Assembly (NCBI GenBank): GCA_021770065.1
Contig: JAETRR010000033.1
Span: 1-46,902 of the forward strand
Direction of reading: 5' to 3'
Length of the DNA stretch: 46,902 nucleotides
Source of the DNA: Lachnoclostridium sp.
GTDB lineage: Bacteria > Bacillota > Clostridia > Lachnospirales > Lachnospiraceae
The stretch's first letter is position 1, and every line of letters begins with the position of its first letter. The notes under the pieces were generated by a model. The model was not told where the DNA came from and did not search any database. It worked only from the letters and a program-made list of their open reading frames with translations. The position numbers were made by a program, and so were the translations under genes. Below are positions 33,875 to 40,815 of the stretch, piece by piece.

Positions 33875-34693
33875 ATGAAGAAATACCTGTTACCAATTAC
33901 CATGCTGACAATTTTTGAAACAATAGCGATTGTTCTCTGGCTGACATTGGACAACTTGTTTTACCTGTTTAACTTTAGCTATATTGGTCTTTCTATTGCA
34001 TTGGGTATCTTTTTATACACCAGAGAATATAAACATGCAAGACGTGTGACACAGCTTTTAGTCGGGCTGTATATGCTGGTTTACTTAGGGCTGATCTGTA
34101 ATGAAAATATGCAGATTGAAGGATTTTGGTATTATCTTTTTACAGGCGTATTTGAGGCTGCGACGATTCACTATGCAGTCGCAAAAATTGGGGGGCCGCT
34201 GCTTTTTGGCAGAGGCTGGTGCGGATATGCCTGTTGGACAGCGATGGTTCTTGACTTCCTGCCTTACAAAATACCCCTCCAGCCAAGAAAGAAAATCGGC
34301 TGGATCCGCTATGTTACATTTACAATCTCACTTGTATTTGTTTCCTGTCTGTTTCTTGCCCATGTCGGCAATATTGAGAAAATTATGTTTTGGGCATTTA
34401 TAATTGGAAATTTATTATATTATGCAGCTGGGATTGGACTTGCGTTTGCGTTCAAAGACAACAGAGCCTTTTGCAAGTACATATGTCCAATTACGGTATT
34501 TCTAAAACCAATGAGCCGCTTTTCCCTGCTCAGGATAAAATGCGATGAAAACAAATGTATATCCTGCGGCAAATGTAAGCGGGTGTGTCCGATGAATGTA
34601 GATATAACCGATAACTCAAGGAAAAGAGAAAACGGGACAGAATGTATTCTCTGTTTTGAGTGTGTAAAAAGCTGTCCAAAAGGCGCTTTATGA
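33875..34693 (+). CDS. Membrane 4Fe-4S ferredoxin-type protein (NapH/NosR-like)
   Basis: A 272-residue membrane protein with at least five hydrophobic segments in the first 200 residues and two C-terminal ferredoxin cluster motifs (CISCGKCKRVCP near 229 and CILCFECVKSCP near 259). Earlier CGYACW and CKYICP pairs match the conserved cysteines of NapH/NosR/RdxA-like electron-transfer proteins. It probably moves electrons between the quinone pool or a flavoprotein and a soluble acceptor. No partner reductase is encoded beside it, so its role in this element cannot be stated. GGAGG precedes the ATG. Confidence 0.8.
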   Translation: MKKYLLPITMLTIFETIAIVLWLTLDNLFYLFNFSYIGLSIALGIFLYTREYKHARRVTQLLVGLYMLVYLGLICNENMQIEGFWYYLFTGVFEAATIHYAVAKIGGPLLFGRGWCGYACWTAMVLDFLPYKIPLQPRKKIGWIRYVTFTISLVFVSCLFLAHVGNIEKIMFWAFIIGNLLYYAAGIGLAFAFKDNRAFCKYICPITVFLKPMSRFSLLRIKCDENKCISCGKCKRVCPMNVDITDNSRKRENGTECILCFECVKSCPKGAL

Positions 34694-34776
34694 GCGGCAG
34701 CCATTCAAGTTTACAGGAATGATAGATTGATGGATTAAGAAGCAAATCGGAGTTTGAGAAAGCGAGGAAAAAATAA

Positions 34777-35739
34777 ATGAAAAAAGCAGTCGTAATAGGC
34801 GCATATGGACATATTGGCACTTACCTTGTTCCAATGCTGGTTGACGGTGGATATAAAGTTACAGCTATTTCCAGAGGAATTTCTGCACCATATGAGGATG
34901 ATGCTGCATGGGAAAAAGTTACAAAAGTAAAACTTGACAGGAACAAAGAACTTGAATTTGCAAATAAAATTGCGGATATGAAGGCAGATATTGTTGTAGA
35001 TTTGATTAATTTTGATATTGCGGAAACTAAGAAGATGGTGAAGGCCCTAAAAGGAACCTCTTGTACACATTATTTATATTGTTCTTCTTGTTGGGCGCAT
35101 AGCAGGGCTGAAGTGCTTCCTGTAAATGAGGATAATATGAGCAGCATTCCGCTATGTGAATACGGCAGGGATAAACTTGCTTCAGAGAAATATTTAAAGG
35201 AAGAATATGAAAATAACGGTTTTCCTGCTACTTGTATCAGACCGGGGCAAATTTCCGGTGCAGGATGGGCAATTATCGGCCCTTGGGGAAATGTGTCAGT
35301 TGTTCCATTTCAAAAAATTGCAAATGGTGAGGAAATCAAACTCCCCAACTTTGGCATGGAAACAATTCACCATGTGCATGGTTATGATGTTGCCCAGTGT
35401 TTTTATAAGGCAATTACCCATAGGGAAAATGCCCTTGGGGAAGTATTTGAAGCAGCAAGCGGTAATTCCATTACACTATATGGATATGCTAAGTTAATGT
35501 ATGATTTCTTTGAAAAAGAGCCAAAAATTAGTTTTCTGCCATGGAATGATTGGTGTGAATATGAAGGTAATAAAGAAGAATGTGAAAGTACCTATCTGCA
35601 TATAGCAAGAAGCGGCTCCTATAGTATTGAAAAAGAGCGGAAATTATTAGAATATCAGCCTAAGTATACAAATATAGAAACTATCAAATTGGCAGTGCAG
35701 AGTTACATTGATAGAGGAATTATTAAAATTAAGGAATAA
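34777..35739 (+). CDS. NAD(P)-dependent epimerase/reductase-like protein
   Basis: A 320-residue short-chain dehydrogenase of the extended (epimerase) type. The N-terminal GAYGHIG is the glycine-rich nucleotide-binding motif; a YGRDK sequence near residue 129 is the YxxxK catalytic pair; CSSCWAH occupies the strand that usually ends in the catalytic serine. RPGQISG after it is typical of the family. The substrate cannot be inferred. The gene is intact and AT-rich like its upstream neighbour. The ribosome site is weak (GCGAGG). Confidence 0.75.
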   Translation: MKKAVVIGAYGHIGTYLVPMLVDGGYKVTAISRGISAPYEDDAAWEKVTKVKLDRNKELEFANKIADMKADIVVDLINFDIAETKKMVKALKGTSCTHYLYCSSCWAHSRAEVLPVNEDNMSSIPLCEYGRDKLASEKYLKEEYENNGFPATCIRPGQISGAGWAIIGPWGNVSVVPFQKIANGEEIKLPNFGMETIHHVHGYDVAQCFYKAITHRENALGEVFEAASGNSITLYGYAKLMYDFFEKEPKISFLPWNDWCEYEGNKEECESTYLHIARSGSYSIEKERKLLEYQPKYTNIETIKLAVQSYIDRGIIKIKE

Positions 35740-35798
35740 ATTCAGGTTTGCAGAGCTGATAACAGAAATATTTTCATGAAAAATCAGAGGTGATACGA

Positions 35799-36035
35799 AT
35801 GGGAAATTTCAAGCCTGGAGACAAGGCTTTTATAGTGGAATCAAATCGTGCTGTCCGTGAGGTAACTGTAATAAGACATTCCGGGGGAATGTATCTTATC
35901 AGATTTGCTGAAGGAGGCGGCATTCAGGTTCGGGAGCATAGGCTGTTTCCCACTCAGGAGGAAGCGACGGCAAGCATACAGACAGATAAGGGAAAGCCGA
36001 AAAGACACCATACCCCATATGATTATGAACATTAG
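35799..36035 (+). CDS. Small conserved protein with a KOW/SH3-like N-terminus
   Basis: A 78-residue protein (FKPGDKAFIVESNRAVREVT...GGMYLIRF, then a basic tail). The first 55 residues look like a small beta barrel, a family I have seen in Firmicutes genomes without a function. ATG 35799 is preferred to GTG 35790, because the CAGAGG site lies directly before the ATG at normal spacing. Confidence 0.6.
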   Translation: MGNFKPGDKAFIVESNRAVREVTVIRHSGGMYLIRFAEGGGIQVREHRLFPTQEEATASIQTDKGKPKRHHTPYDYEH

Positions 36036-36086
36036 GCCAACGGTTCAAGATAGTGGAAAGCCATTAAAATCTACGGAGGAACAATC

Positions 36087-36368
36087 ATGTACAAATTACT
36101 TGGAGCAGATGGGAAACCGTATCTTTCGGAAACACCAGGTACTTTCGGCGGGAACAGCAAGCAGAAAATCTATGGCCGGCTTGACTGCCGCTCTGCCCTC
36201 TCCACAATCAGGAGGTTCCCCGGCAGCTATGAAGAATACCGCGTATTCTTTGCCGACGAGAAAACGGCCCTTGCCGCCGGATACCGCCCATGTGGGAACT
36301 GTATGCGGAAGCAGTATCAGGAATATAAGGACAATCCGGAAAAATACCGGCGGAAATTCGGCCTGTAA
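36087..36368 (+). CDS. Ada-like metal-binding-domain protein
   Basis: A 93-residue single-domain protein. The pattern YGRLDCRSAL, VFFADEKTALAAGYRPCGNCM resembles the zinc-binding N-terminal domain of the Ada methyl-damage sensor (AAGYRPC..C is diagnostic). Three of the four ligand cysteines are visible; one in the first pair appears lost, so it may bind metal differently or not take up methyl groups. No AraC or methyltransferase domain is attached. GGAGG precedes the ATG. Confidence 0.7.
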   Translation: MYKLLGADGKPYLSETPGTFGGNSKQKIYGRLDCRSALSTIRRFPGSYEEYRVFFADEKTALAAGYRPCGNCMRKQYQEYKDNPEKYRRKFGL

Positions 36369-36401
36369 TCGAAACGCCGGGGAACGAAAAGAGGCGATTT
36401 T

Positions 36402-37619
36402 TTGGAAAATCAAGGCTTTATACCACTGCCCTTCATGGATCCTCATGCAGTAAAAAATATTGCCGAACAGAACAATACAGCGCTGAAACGGATATTTGGC
36501 GAAAGAATACGCAAAAACTTTCTGATACAAATAAAAGAGCAGGTTTTAAAAGAATTGGGATTTGAAAATCTCATGCGGTATTATGATTTGCGCTGGTCAG
36601 ACGAGGAAATGATCACGGGGAACGGAGAAGCCCCGGAATATGACATATGCAGGATGATTGTCGGAATACACCGGGCATATTCCATTTTTCTTTCCAGACA
36701 GGAAGTACGGGAAAATGAAAAAAGCGATAAATACCGGAAACGGCTTGTATCCGAGACATTAGAAAAAATCCGGCTCCGTCTGTATGCCAGTTCCTATTTT
36801 AGAAGAAAAACATTGTTTTCGGGAGAGGAATTTTTATATTATCCTCTGCCTTATGAGCTTTTTGCTGTCGCGGTTAAAATGAGTCTGCTGCTGAAAGATA
36901 ACTATGGGCTGAAGCACTGGCAGTTTTATTATGGCATACTGCATAACGGGCTTTCTGCCCTGACACTCATGGAAGATAATCTTCCAGGCGGCGCATATCC
37001 CTTATGCCGGGGCATGATTGAGATATATGTAAAGTTTCTGTTGTTAAACAGGCCGGAGGCCCTTTCTGCTGATTATGAAAAATTCCGGATGTATGAGGTG
37101 GAACAGTCCTGTTGCAGCCAGAAGTATCCGGAAGGATTTCTTGAGCTTTTTAAAAAACGCAGCTGCCAGAACGCAAAAAGCAAAGCGGACTATCTTCATT
37201 TCGGATGGGTGGATTCCATTGACGGATACCATTCCATAGTGACAAAGATCCCGTATTCTGTATATGGTATCCTGGCTTACCTGAAATGCAAAGACGATGA
37301 CAGGATTCCGGAACTGGAACAGCTGGAACATTTTTATAAGTCCTGCCATGCCTATACCCATGGAAGTGTGCAGACGGCTGTCTATCCTGTGCTGCATTAT
37401 TTTGAAATCTCAATCATGCTCTATTATGTGATCCGCAGTACATTTTTACAGCTGTGCGGGGAACTGGACATGGAAAACAGCATTGACGGGAATGATGTGA
37501 TCTCTATGATTGACAGAGATTTTGATGTATTATACCGCCAATATCAGAAGCGGTCTACGGATAATTTTAAAAAATATTATAACTGCCAGAAGGAGGAACG
37601 CGAAAATAAAAAAAGGTAA
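36402..37619 (+). CDS. DUF5677-like protein
   Basis: A 405-residue mostly helical protein, resembling DUF5677 in the HNGLSALTLMEDNLPGGAYP, then LCRGMIEIYVKFLLLNRPEA stretch (about residues 184-225) and in HAYTHGSVQTAVYP (about 312-325). The His and Glu residues in these helices could be functional, but no activity is known to me. DUF5677 proteins turn up in accessory regions and defence-like neighbourhoods. The start is TTG 36402, 7 bases after AAAAGAGG. It ends 2 bases before an XRE gene, so the two may be one operon. Confidence 0.6.
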   Translation: MENQGFIPLPFMDPHAVKNIAEQNNTALKRIFGERIRKNFLIQIKEQVLKELGFENLMRYYDLRWSDEEMITGNGEAPEYDICRMIVGIHRAYSIFLSRQEVRENEKSDKYRKRLVSETLEKIRLRLYASSYFRRKTLFSGEEFLYYPLPYELFAVAVKMSLLLKDNYGLKHWQFYYGILHNGLSALTLMEDNLPGGAYPLCRGMIEIYVKFLLLNRPEALSADYEKFRMYEVEQSCCSQKYPEGFLELFKKRSCQNAKSKADYLHFGWVDSIDGYHSIVTKIPYSVYGILAYLKCKDDDRIPELEQLEHFYKSCHAYTHGSVQTAVYPVLHYFEISIMLYYVIRSTFLQLCGELDMENSIDGNDVISMIDRDFDVLYRQYQKRSTDNFKKYYNCQKEERENKKR

Positions 37620-37620
37620 A

Positions 37621-37995
37621 ATGCTTGGTCTGATCGTCCAGCAGGCAAGGGAAGAAAAGAACTGGACGCAGCAGGAACTGGCCGACAAAATGGGAATTCC
37701 CGTTGACGAAATTATAGAGCTTGAAAACGGCAATGCAGATCCGTCTATGACAGAGACAGCGGGATATTTTTTCCTTCTGAATATCTCTCCGGATATTACA
37801 ATATATGAAGATAATATAGAAGACGCATTGCGGATGAACCGTCTCTTCCGCGAACTCCAGACGCTGACGCCGGATCAGTTTGACAGAGTATGCAAGTCTG
37901 CCAGCCATATCAGGCGGTGGTATGAAAACCATCCGGATGTTATCACGCTGGATGATTACTGGAAAGCTGTAGAGAAGGAATCTGCTGATAAGTAA
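37621..37995 (+). CDS. XRE-family transcriptional regulator
   Basis: A 124-residue protein with an N-terminal Cro/CI helix-turn-helix (VQQAREEKNWTQQELADKMG, then IPVDEIIELENGNADPS) and a helical C-terminal part. The AAGGAGG at 37590-37596 is far from ATG 37621 and better spaced (9 bases) to an in-frame ATA at 37606, so initiation a few codons upstream is possible. It follows the DUF5677-like gene directly and is closed by a hairpin terminator. Confidence 0.78.
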   Translation: MLGLIVQQAREEKNWTQQELADKMGIPVDEIIELENGNADPSMTETAGYFFLLNISPDITIYEDNIEDALRMNRLFRELQTLTPDQFDRVCKSASHIRRWYENHPDVITLDDYWKAVEKESADK

Positions 37996-38012
37996 CAGAT
38001 TCAGTTTCTTTA

Positions 38013-38053
38013 GTGCGGGTGCCCGGCCAATCGTCCGGCATCCGTACTCTTTT
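38013..38053 (+). terminator. Terminator after the XRE gene
   Basis: The arms 38013-38026 and 38035-38047 form a 13-pair stem with two G-T wobbles and one bulge, followed by TCTTTT. It probably ends the DUF5677/XRE transcript. Confidence 0.6.
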
Positions 38054-38088
38054 ATGCCATCGTATGCAGATAGGCTGCCAGCGGCAGG

Positions 38089-38325
38089 CTATTTGCATGA
38101 TTCGTCCAGGCTGTCGATCAGCTTATGCAATTTCTCAATATCTTCTTCTGTCCATACAGACGCATATTTACGGCAGGTATCTTTTGCAAAACATTTTTTG
38201 TTTGAACATTTTTTTACGCCGACACATTTGAAAAAATATACAGCTCTGGCAATGTCCCATAGAATGATATATGCAAAAATCAGTACGGCCAAACAAGTAT
38301 TCAATAAATCAAAAATCCCTTTCAT
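38089..38325 (-). CDS. Small membrane protein with a cysteine cluster
   Basis: A 78-residue protein I do not recognise. It has one N-terminal transmembrane helix (about residues 8-32) and then a CVGVKKCSNKKCFAKDTC segment with four cysteines that could bind metal, and a charged helical end. The start overlaps the stop of the upstream - strand gene (ATGA), so they are translated together. Confidence 0.55.
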   Translation of the reverse strand: MKGIFDLLNTCLAVLIFAYIILWDIARAVYFFKCVGVKKCSNKKCFAKDTCRKYASVWTEEDIEKLHKLIDSLDESCK

Positions 38326-38585
38326 ACGGATGTGTTCCCTTCTTTTTGTTCTTTTCTGTGCAGCTTTTCTAAAAAGCTTTTGTTTTTTTCTTCCTGTTCC
38401 ATATCAATCACAATATCTTCCAGATACATCAGCCATACCCGGTACATCGGCATGGAAGTTACCGCAAACTGTAGCAGATCTTTTTCCGTCCAGCCATTCA
38501 GTTTCCTGCATCTTTGAGCCAGTTCTGCCAGCCTGCTTTCCCACTCTTCGTTTTCGATTATGTGTGTTATCTCATAGGTCTGCAT
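38322..38585 (-). CDS. Hypothetical protein
   Basis: An 87-residue soluble protein (QTYEITHIIENEEWESRLAE..., then a WTEKDLLQFAVTSMP block and a helical charged end). No family is recognised. I chose the ATG at 38585 because AAGGAG lies 9 bases upstream of it; an in-frame ATG at 38612 has no such site. Its WTEKDLL word echoes the WTEEDIE of the coupled downstream gene, but this is too short to mean much. Confidence 0.55.
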   Translation of the reverse strand: MQTYEITHIIENEEWESRLAELAQRCRKLNGWTEKDLLQFAVTSMPMYRVWLMYLEDIVIDMEQEEKNKSFLEKLHRKEQKEGNTSV

Positions 38586-38628
38586 AGAGTTTTCTCCTTG
38601 TCTGATGTGCATATTTATATACTGTATA

Positions 38629-38658
38629 ATTATATAGTATATATTCTTTTCCTGTCTA
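38629..38658 (-). promoter_or_regulatory. Leftward promoter of the two small - strand genes
   Basis: On the minus strand, TAGACA (38658-38653) and TATAAT (38634-38629) are 18 bases apart, 43 bases before the ATG at 38585. A second TGTCTATA word occurs at 38687-38694 near the rightward TATAAT (38691-38696), so the two divergent promoters may share operator sequence. Confidence 0.6.
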
Positions 38659-38720
38659 TACCGTAAGTATTTATTTTTAAAATATATGTCTATAATAATT
38701 TTGACAGGAGAGGTATGGAT

Positions 38721-38930
38721 ATGAAGTATTTACACATCAGGATCATGGAATTGCTGCAGGAAAAGAACATAAGCAAGACAAAAATCTGCAAAGACTTAGA
38801 CCTTCAGAGAGGAAATTTTAACCGATATTGCAGGGATGAATTTCAACGTGTGGATGCGAACCTGATCATCAGGCTATGCGATTATTTTGACTGCGATATT
38901 GTGGATCTACTGGAAATATGTGAAAGGTAA
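38721..38930 (+). CDS. Small Cro/CI-type DNA-binding protein
   Basis: A 69-residue single-domain helix-turn-helix protein (IRIMELLQEKNISKTKICKD, then GNFNRYCRDEFQRVDANLI and LCDYFDCDIVDLLE). ATG 38721 is chosen for spacing to the AGGAGAGG at 38706-38713; ATG 38715 is in frame too. It is divergent from the two small - strand genes and resembles the XRE gene at 40528 in length and in its CDYFDCDI / CDYLDCDI end, so the two are probably related regulators. Confidence 0.75.
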   Translation: MKYLHIRIMELLQEKNISKTKICKDLDLQRGNFNRYCRDEFQRVDANLIIRLCDYFDCDIVDLLEICER

Positions 38931-38937
38931 TAAAGAG

Positions 38938-38969
38938 GACACGGGAATGAATGCACCCGTGTCTTTTTT
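38938..38969. terminator. Terminator between convergent XRE genes
   Basis: GACACGGG (38938-38945) and CCCGTGTC (38956-38963) form a perfect 8-bp stem followed by six T (38964-38969). It serves the + strand gene and perhaps, in part, the convergent one. Confidence 0.82.
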
Positions 38970-38985
38970 CTCAGGCTGCTGTCTC

Positions 38986-39294
38986 TCAGCGCTTCAGCCC
39001 TTTGATGATCGCCAGAACATTCTGGCGGCTTTTTTCGTCCAGCGCCTCCATGTCTTTTTGCATCTCACGGTATTCTGACGGATAGCTGTTGCCGTCATCA
39101 AAAAATTCCGAGGGCGTGACATCCAGATATTCACAGATATAGAAAAATACCTGCATGGACGGAAAGCCGTTCCGGTTTTCAAGCCCATTGATGTATCCGG
39201 GACTCTGCCCGATGGCAAGGCTCATTTCCCTTGCGGATACACCCTTCTTCGCTCTCAATTTTATCAGTCTGTCGTAAAATAAGTCCTCAAACAT
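38986..39294 (-). CDS. XRE-family transcriptional regulator
   Basis: A 102-residue protein with a Cro/CI helix-turn-helix (DRLIKLRAKKGVSAREMSLA, then IGQSPGYINGLENRNGFPS) and a helical C-terminal part. It resembles regulators with the FFYICEYLDVTPSEFFD block that are common in Firmicutes. It is divergent from the lipoprotein gene at 39437 and may control it. Confidence 0.8.
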   Translation of the reverse strand: MFEDLFYDRLIKLRAKKGVSAREMSLAIGQSPGYINGLENRNGFPSMQVFFYICEYLDVTPSEFFDDGNSYPSEYREMQKDMEALDEKSRQNVLAIIKGLKR

Positions 39295-39367
39295 AACACG
39301 CCGCCCCTTTTGTATAATTGTACCCTACACTTATGGTATTTATATCTGGACAAACTATATATTTTGA

Positions 39368-39396
39368 TTGAGTTATCTGATTATACTGGATATAAT
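39368..39396 (+). promoter_or_regulatory. Promoter of the lipoprotein gene
   Basis: TTGAGT (39368-39373) and TATAAT (39391-39396) with 17 bases between them, 41 bases before ATG 39437. Confidence 0.65.
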
Positions 39397-39436
39397 AATA
39401 GATATGAACGATTTAACACGACAGGAGGACAATCTG

Positions 39437-40153
39437 ATGAAAAGAAGGGGATTTTTTGCAAAAAGCCTGCACAGCTGTTTGGCGGCAGCGGCATTTTTCT
39501 TTGTGCTTCTTACAGCCGGATGCCAGCCGGACAGCTATACTGAGAACCAATCAGAACGCATAAACCAGACGGCGGCCATAGAGACAGAAACTCCGCCGCA
39601 ATATGTTTCTGATACATCACTGGAAGACTGCCTTGTCTGCGGAGAAGGGAAAGGAACCCTCCTGCCTCTGTACCGCGGACAGGAAAACCTTGGTATTATC
39701 AATTTGAACTCTTTTGATCTGGCTCCTGTCACGATCAACCGGTATAATGACTTTGGAAAACTGATTGAGGAAGCGGAAAAAGGTTCGTCTACTCACATCA
39801 CCAGTACCGGAGAAGATGGGTTCTTCTTTTCCGTGACGGCGGATACCAACAGAGGATATGCTCACGGTCAGTTGTCTTTCAGTAAGGATGAAGCCCTGGA
39901 TATGAAAAAAACAGCTTCCCACCTGTGTTCAGACTGCCTGAACAGGATGATGGATCGCTGCTGGTCGGATGTGCCTTTCTGTATGGGAGTGATTGACTTT
40001 AGCACTGGGGAAATCCGTCTCTTTGAAGAAAAGATTACTGCTTTTACTTTTAGTGATTATTATATTTCCTGTGACAGCCGGGATACGGATGAAGATGATT
40101 CGAGAGACATAGACCTGCTGATTTTTTATTGTCCTGAGCGGTATCAGGACTGA
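39437..40153 (+). CDS. Cysteine-rich lipoprotein of unknown function
   Basis: A 238-residue exported lipoprotein. The signal peptide (MKRRGFFAKSLHSCLAAAAF...) ends in the lipobox LTAGC, so the mature protein is anchored by its cysteine. ATG 39437 is 8 bases after AGGAGG; an in-frame ATG at 39368 is far upstream and would bury the signal. The mature part has several cysteine pairs (CLVCGE and CSDCLNRMMDRC) that may form disulfides or hold a metal. I recognise no family. Confidence 0.7.
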   Translation: MKRRGFFAKSLHSCLAAAAFFFVLLTAGCQPDSYTENQSERINQTAAIETETPPQYVSDTSLEDCLVCGEGKGTLLPLYRGQENLGIINLNSFDLAPVTINRYNDFGKLIEEAEKGSSTHITSTGEDGFFFSVTADTNRGYAHGQLSFSKDEALDMKKTASHLCSDCLNRMMDRCWSDVPFCMGVIDFSTGEIRLFEEKITAFTFSDYYISCDSRDTDEDDSRDIDLLIFYCPERYQD

Positions 40154-40194
40154 ATCTGCTGCGCGGAGTGCGGCAGGGACGACCAGAGGGAGTA

Positions 40195-40365
40195 CACACA
40201 GGCCCTGCCTGTGTGAAAAGCCACACCGCAAGGTGTGTTCGCAAAAGAGCGGCAGCGCATTTTGCCGGGGCTTGGGGTGTCCCCAACAAGCAAAACGAGA
40301 ACGCCGCAGGCGGGCAAGTGGTGGATTGGAATATCCGTAAAGGATATTCTAATCCATTGCTTGCC
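40195..40365 (+). ncRNA. Dense hairpin array, candidate structured RNA or transfer origin
   Basis: The 370-base stretch between 40154 and 40527 has no credible gene and instead holds five consecutive hairpins: a 9-bp stem 40195-40203/40207-40215; a 6-bp stem 40222-40227/40232-40237 closed by a GCAA tetraloop; 40272-40277/40281-40286; 40302-40305/40309-40312; and a 24-bp helix 40313-40336/40342-40365 with loop GTAAA. In the last, four of 24 pairs are G-T and the rest are Watson-Crick, so the + strand folds perfectly as RNA or single-stranded DNA while the - strand would have A-C mismatches. I recall similar sequence near mobilisation genes of other elements, so an oriT remnant is a real alternative. 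Confidence 0.55.
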
Positions 40366-40456
40366 ACTGTTATACCGAAATTGAATCAAGTGAAACCTAC
40401 GCTGCACAAAATGTTTCGAGAATGCGGATTATTTTACGGATAATCGTACACAAATC

Positions 40457-40485
40457 TTGAACTCGCGGAATTTATCGGGTATAAT
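40457..40485 (+). promoter_or_regulatory. Strong promoter before the XRE gene of the restriction locus
   Basis: TTGAAC (40457-40462) and TATAAT (40480-40485) with a 17-base spacer, 43 bases before ATG 40528. Confidence 0.75.
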
Positions 40486-40527
40486 AAAATCACTCTCACT
40501 ATCATTGAATGAGCGGGGTGTAATTTG

Positions 40528-40737
40528 ATGAAGATAAGCTATAAAAAATTATGGGTGCTGTTGATCGAGAGGGATATTCCGAAATCTGCTTTACGGCTGA
40601 AGATCGGGCTGTCTCCGAGTACGGTAAGCAAGCTTACGAAGGGGGAAGAAGTGGCTCTTTCTGTCCTATTGCGTATCTGCGACTACTTAGACTGTGACAT
40701 TGGTGATATTTGTGAAGCCATAAAGGACAGCCGATAA
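40528..40737 (+). CDS. Small Cro/CI-type regulator, possible controller of the RM operon
   Basis: A 69-residue helix-turn-helix protein (WVLLIERDIPKSALRLKIGL, then SPSTVSKLTKGEEVALSVL and CDYLDCDIGDICE). It lies 78 bases before hsdR on the same strand, the place where some restriction systems encode a controller protein. It may instead autoregulate its own promoter. TTG 40525 is an alternative start. Confidence 0.75.
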   Translation: MKISYKKLWVLLIERDIPKSALRLKIGLSPSTVSKLTKGEEVALSVLLRICDYLDCDIGDICEAIKDSR

Positions 40738-40741
40738 TAAA

Positions 40742-40770
40742 TTTTAAAATACAGACCGAGAATTTATAAT
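40742..40770 (+). promoter_or_regulatory. Possible hsdR promoter
   Basis: TATAAT at 40765-40770 has an upstream TTTTAA (40742-40747) at 17 bases, which is a weak -35. It lies 45 bases before the hsdR ATG. Confidence 0.45.
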
Positions 40771-40815
40771 CAGTAATGCAGCCCCAAATAATCCTCAAGT
40801 AATGGAGATGAAGAT

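Larger units (their letters stand above)
31762..35750 (+). repeat. Recurring spacer sequence in front of cargo genes
   Basis: Six intergenic spacers contain a similar word, roughly AAATYCGGNTTTGA: 31762-31774, 32755-32768, 33407-33420, 33837-33850, 34744-34757 and 35738-35750. In most cases it lies 20-35 bases before the next start codon and within about 20 bases after the previous stop (34744 and the first copy differ). The copies are not identical. They are close enough, in otherwise unrelated sequence, to suggest a common origin or function. The spacer before 32299 has only a weak match. Confidence 0.55.

Noticed and set aside
40168..40443. A 91-codon + strand frame over the hairpin array
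   Set aside because: No ribosome site, no family resemblance, and its sequence is fully explained by the stems; a structured RNA or origin is the better reading.
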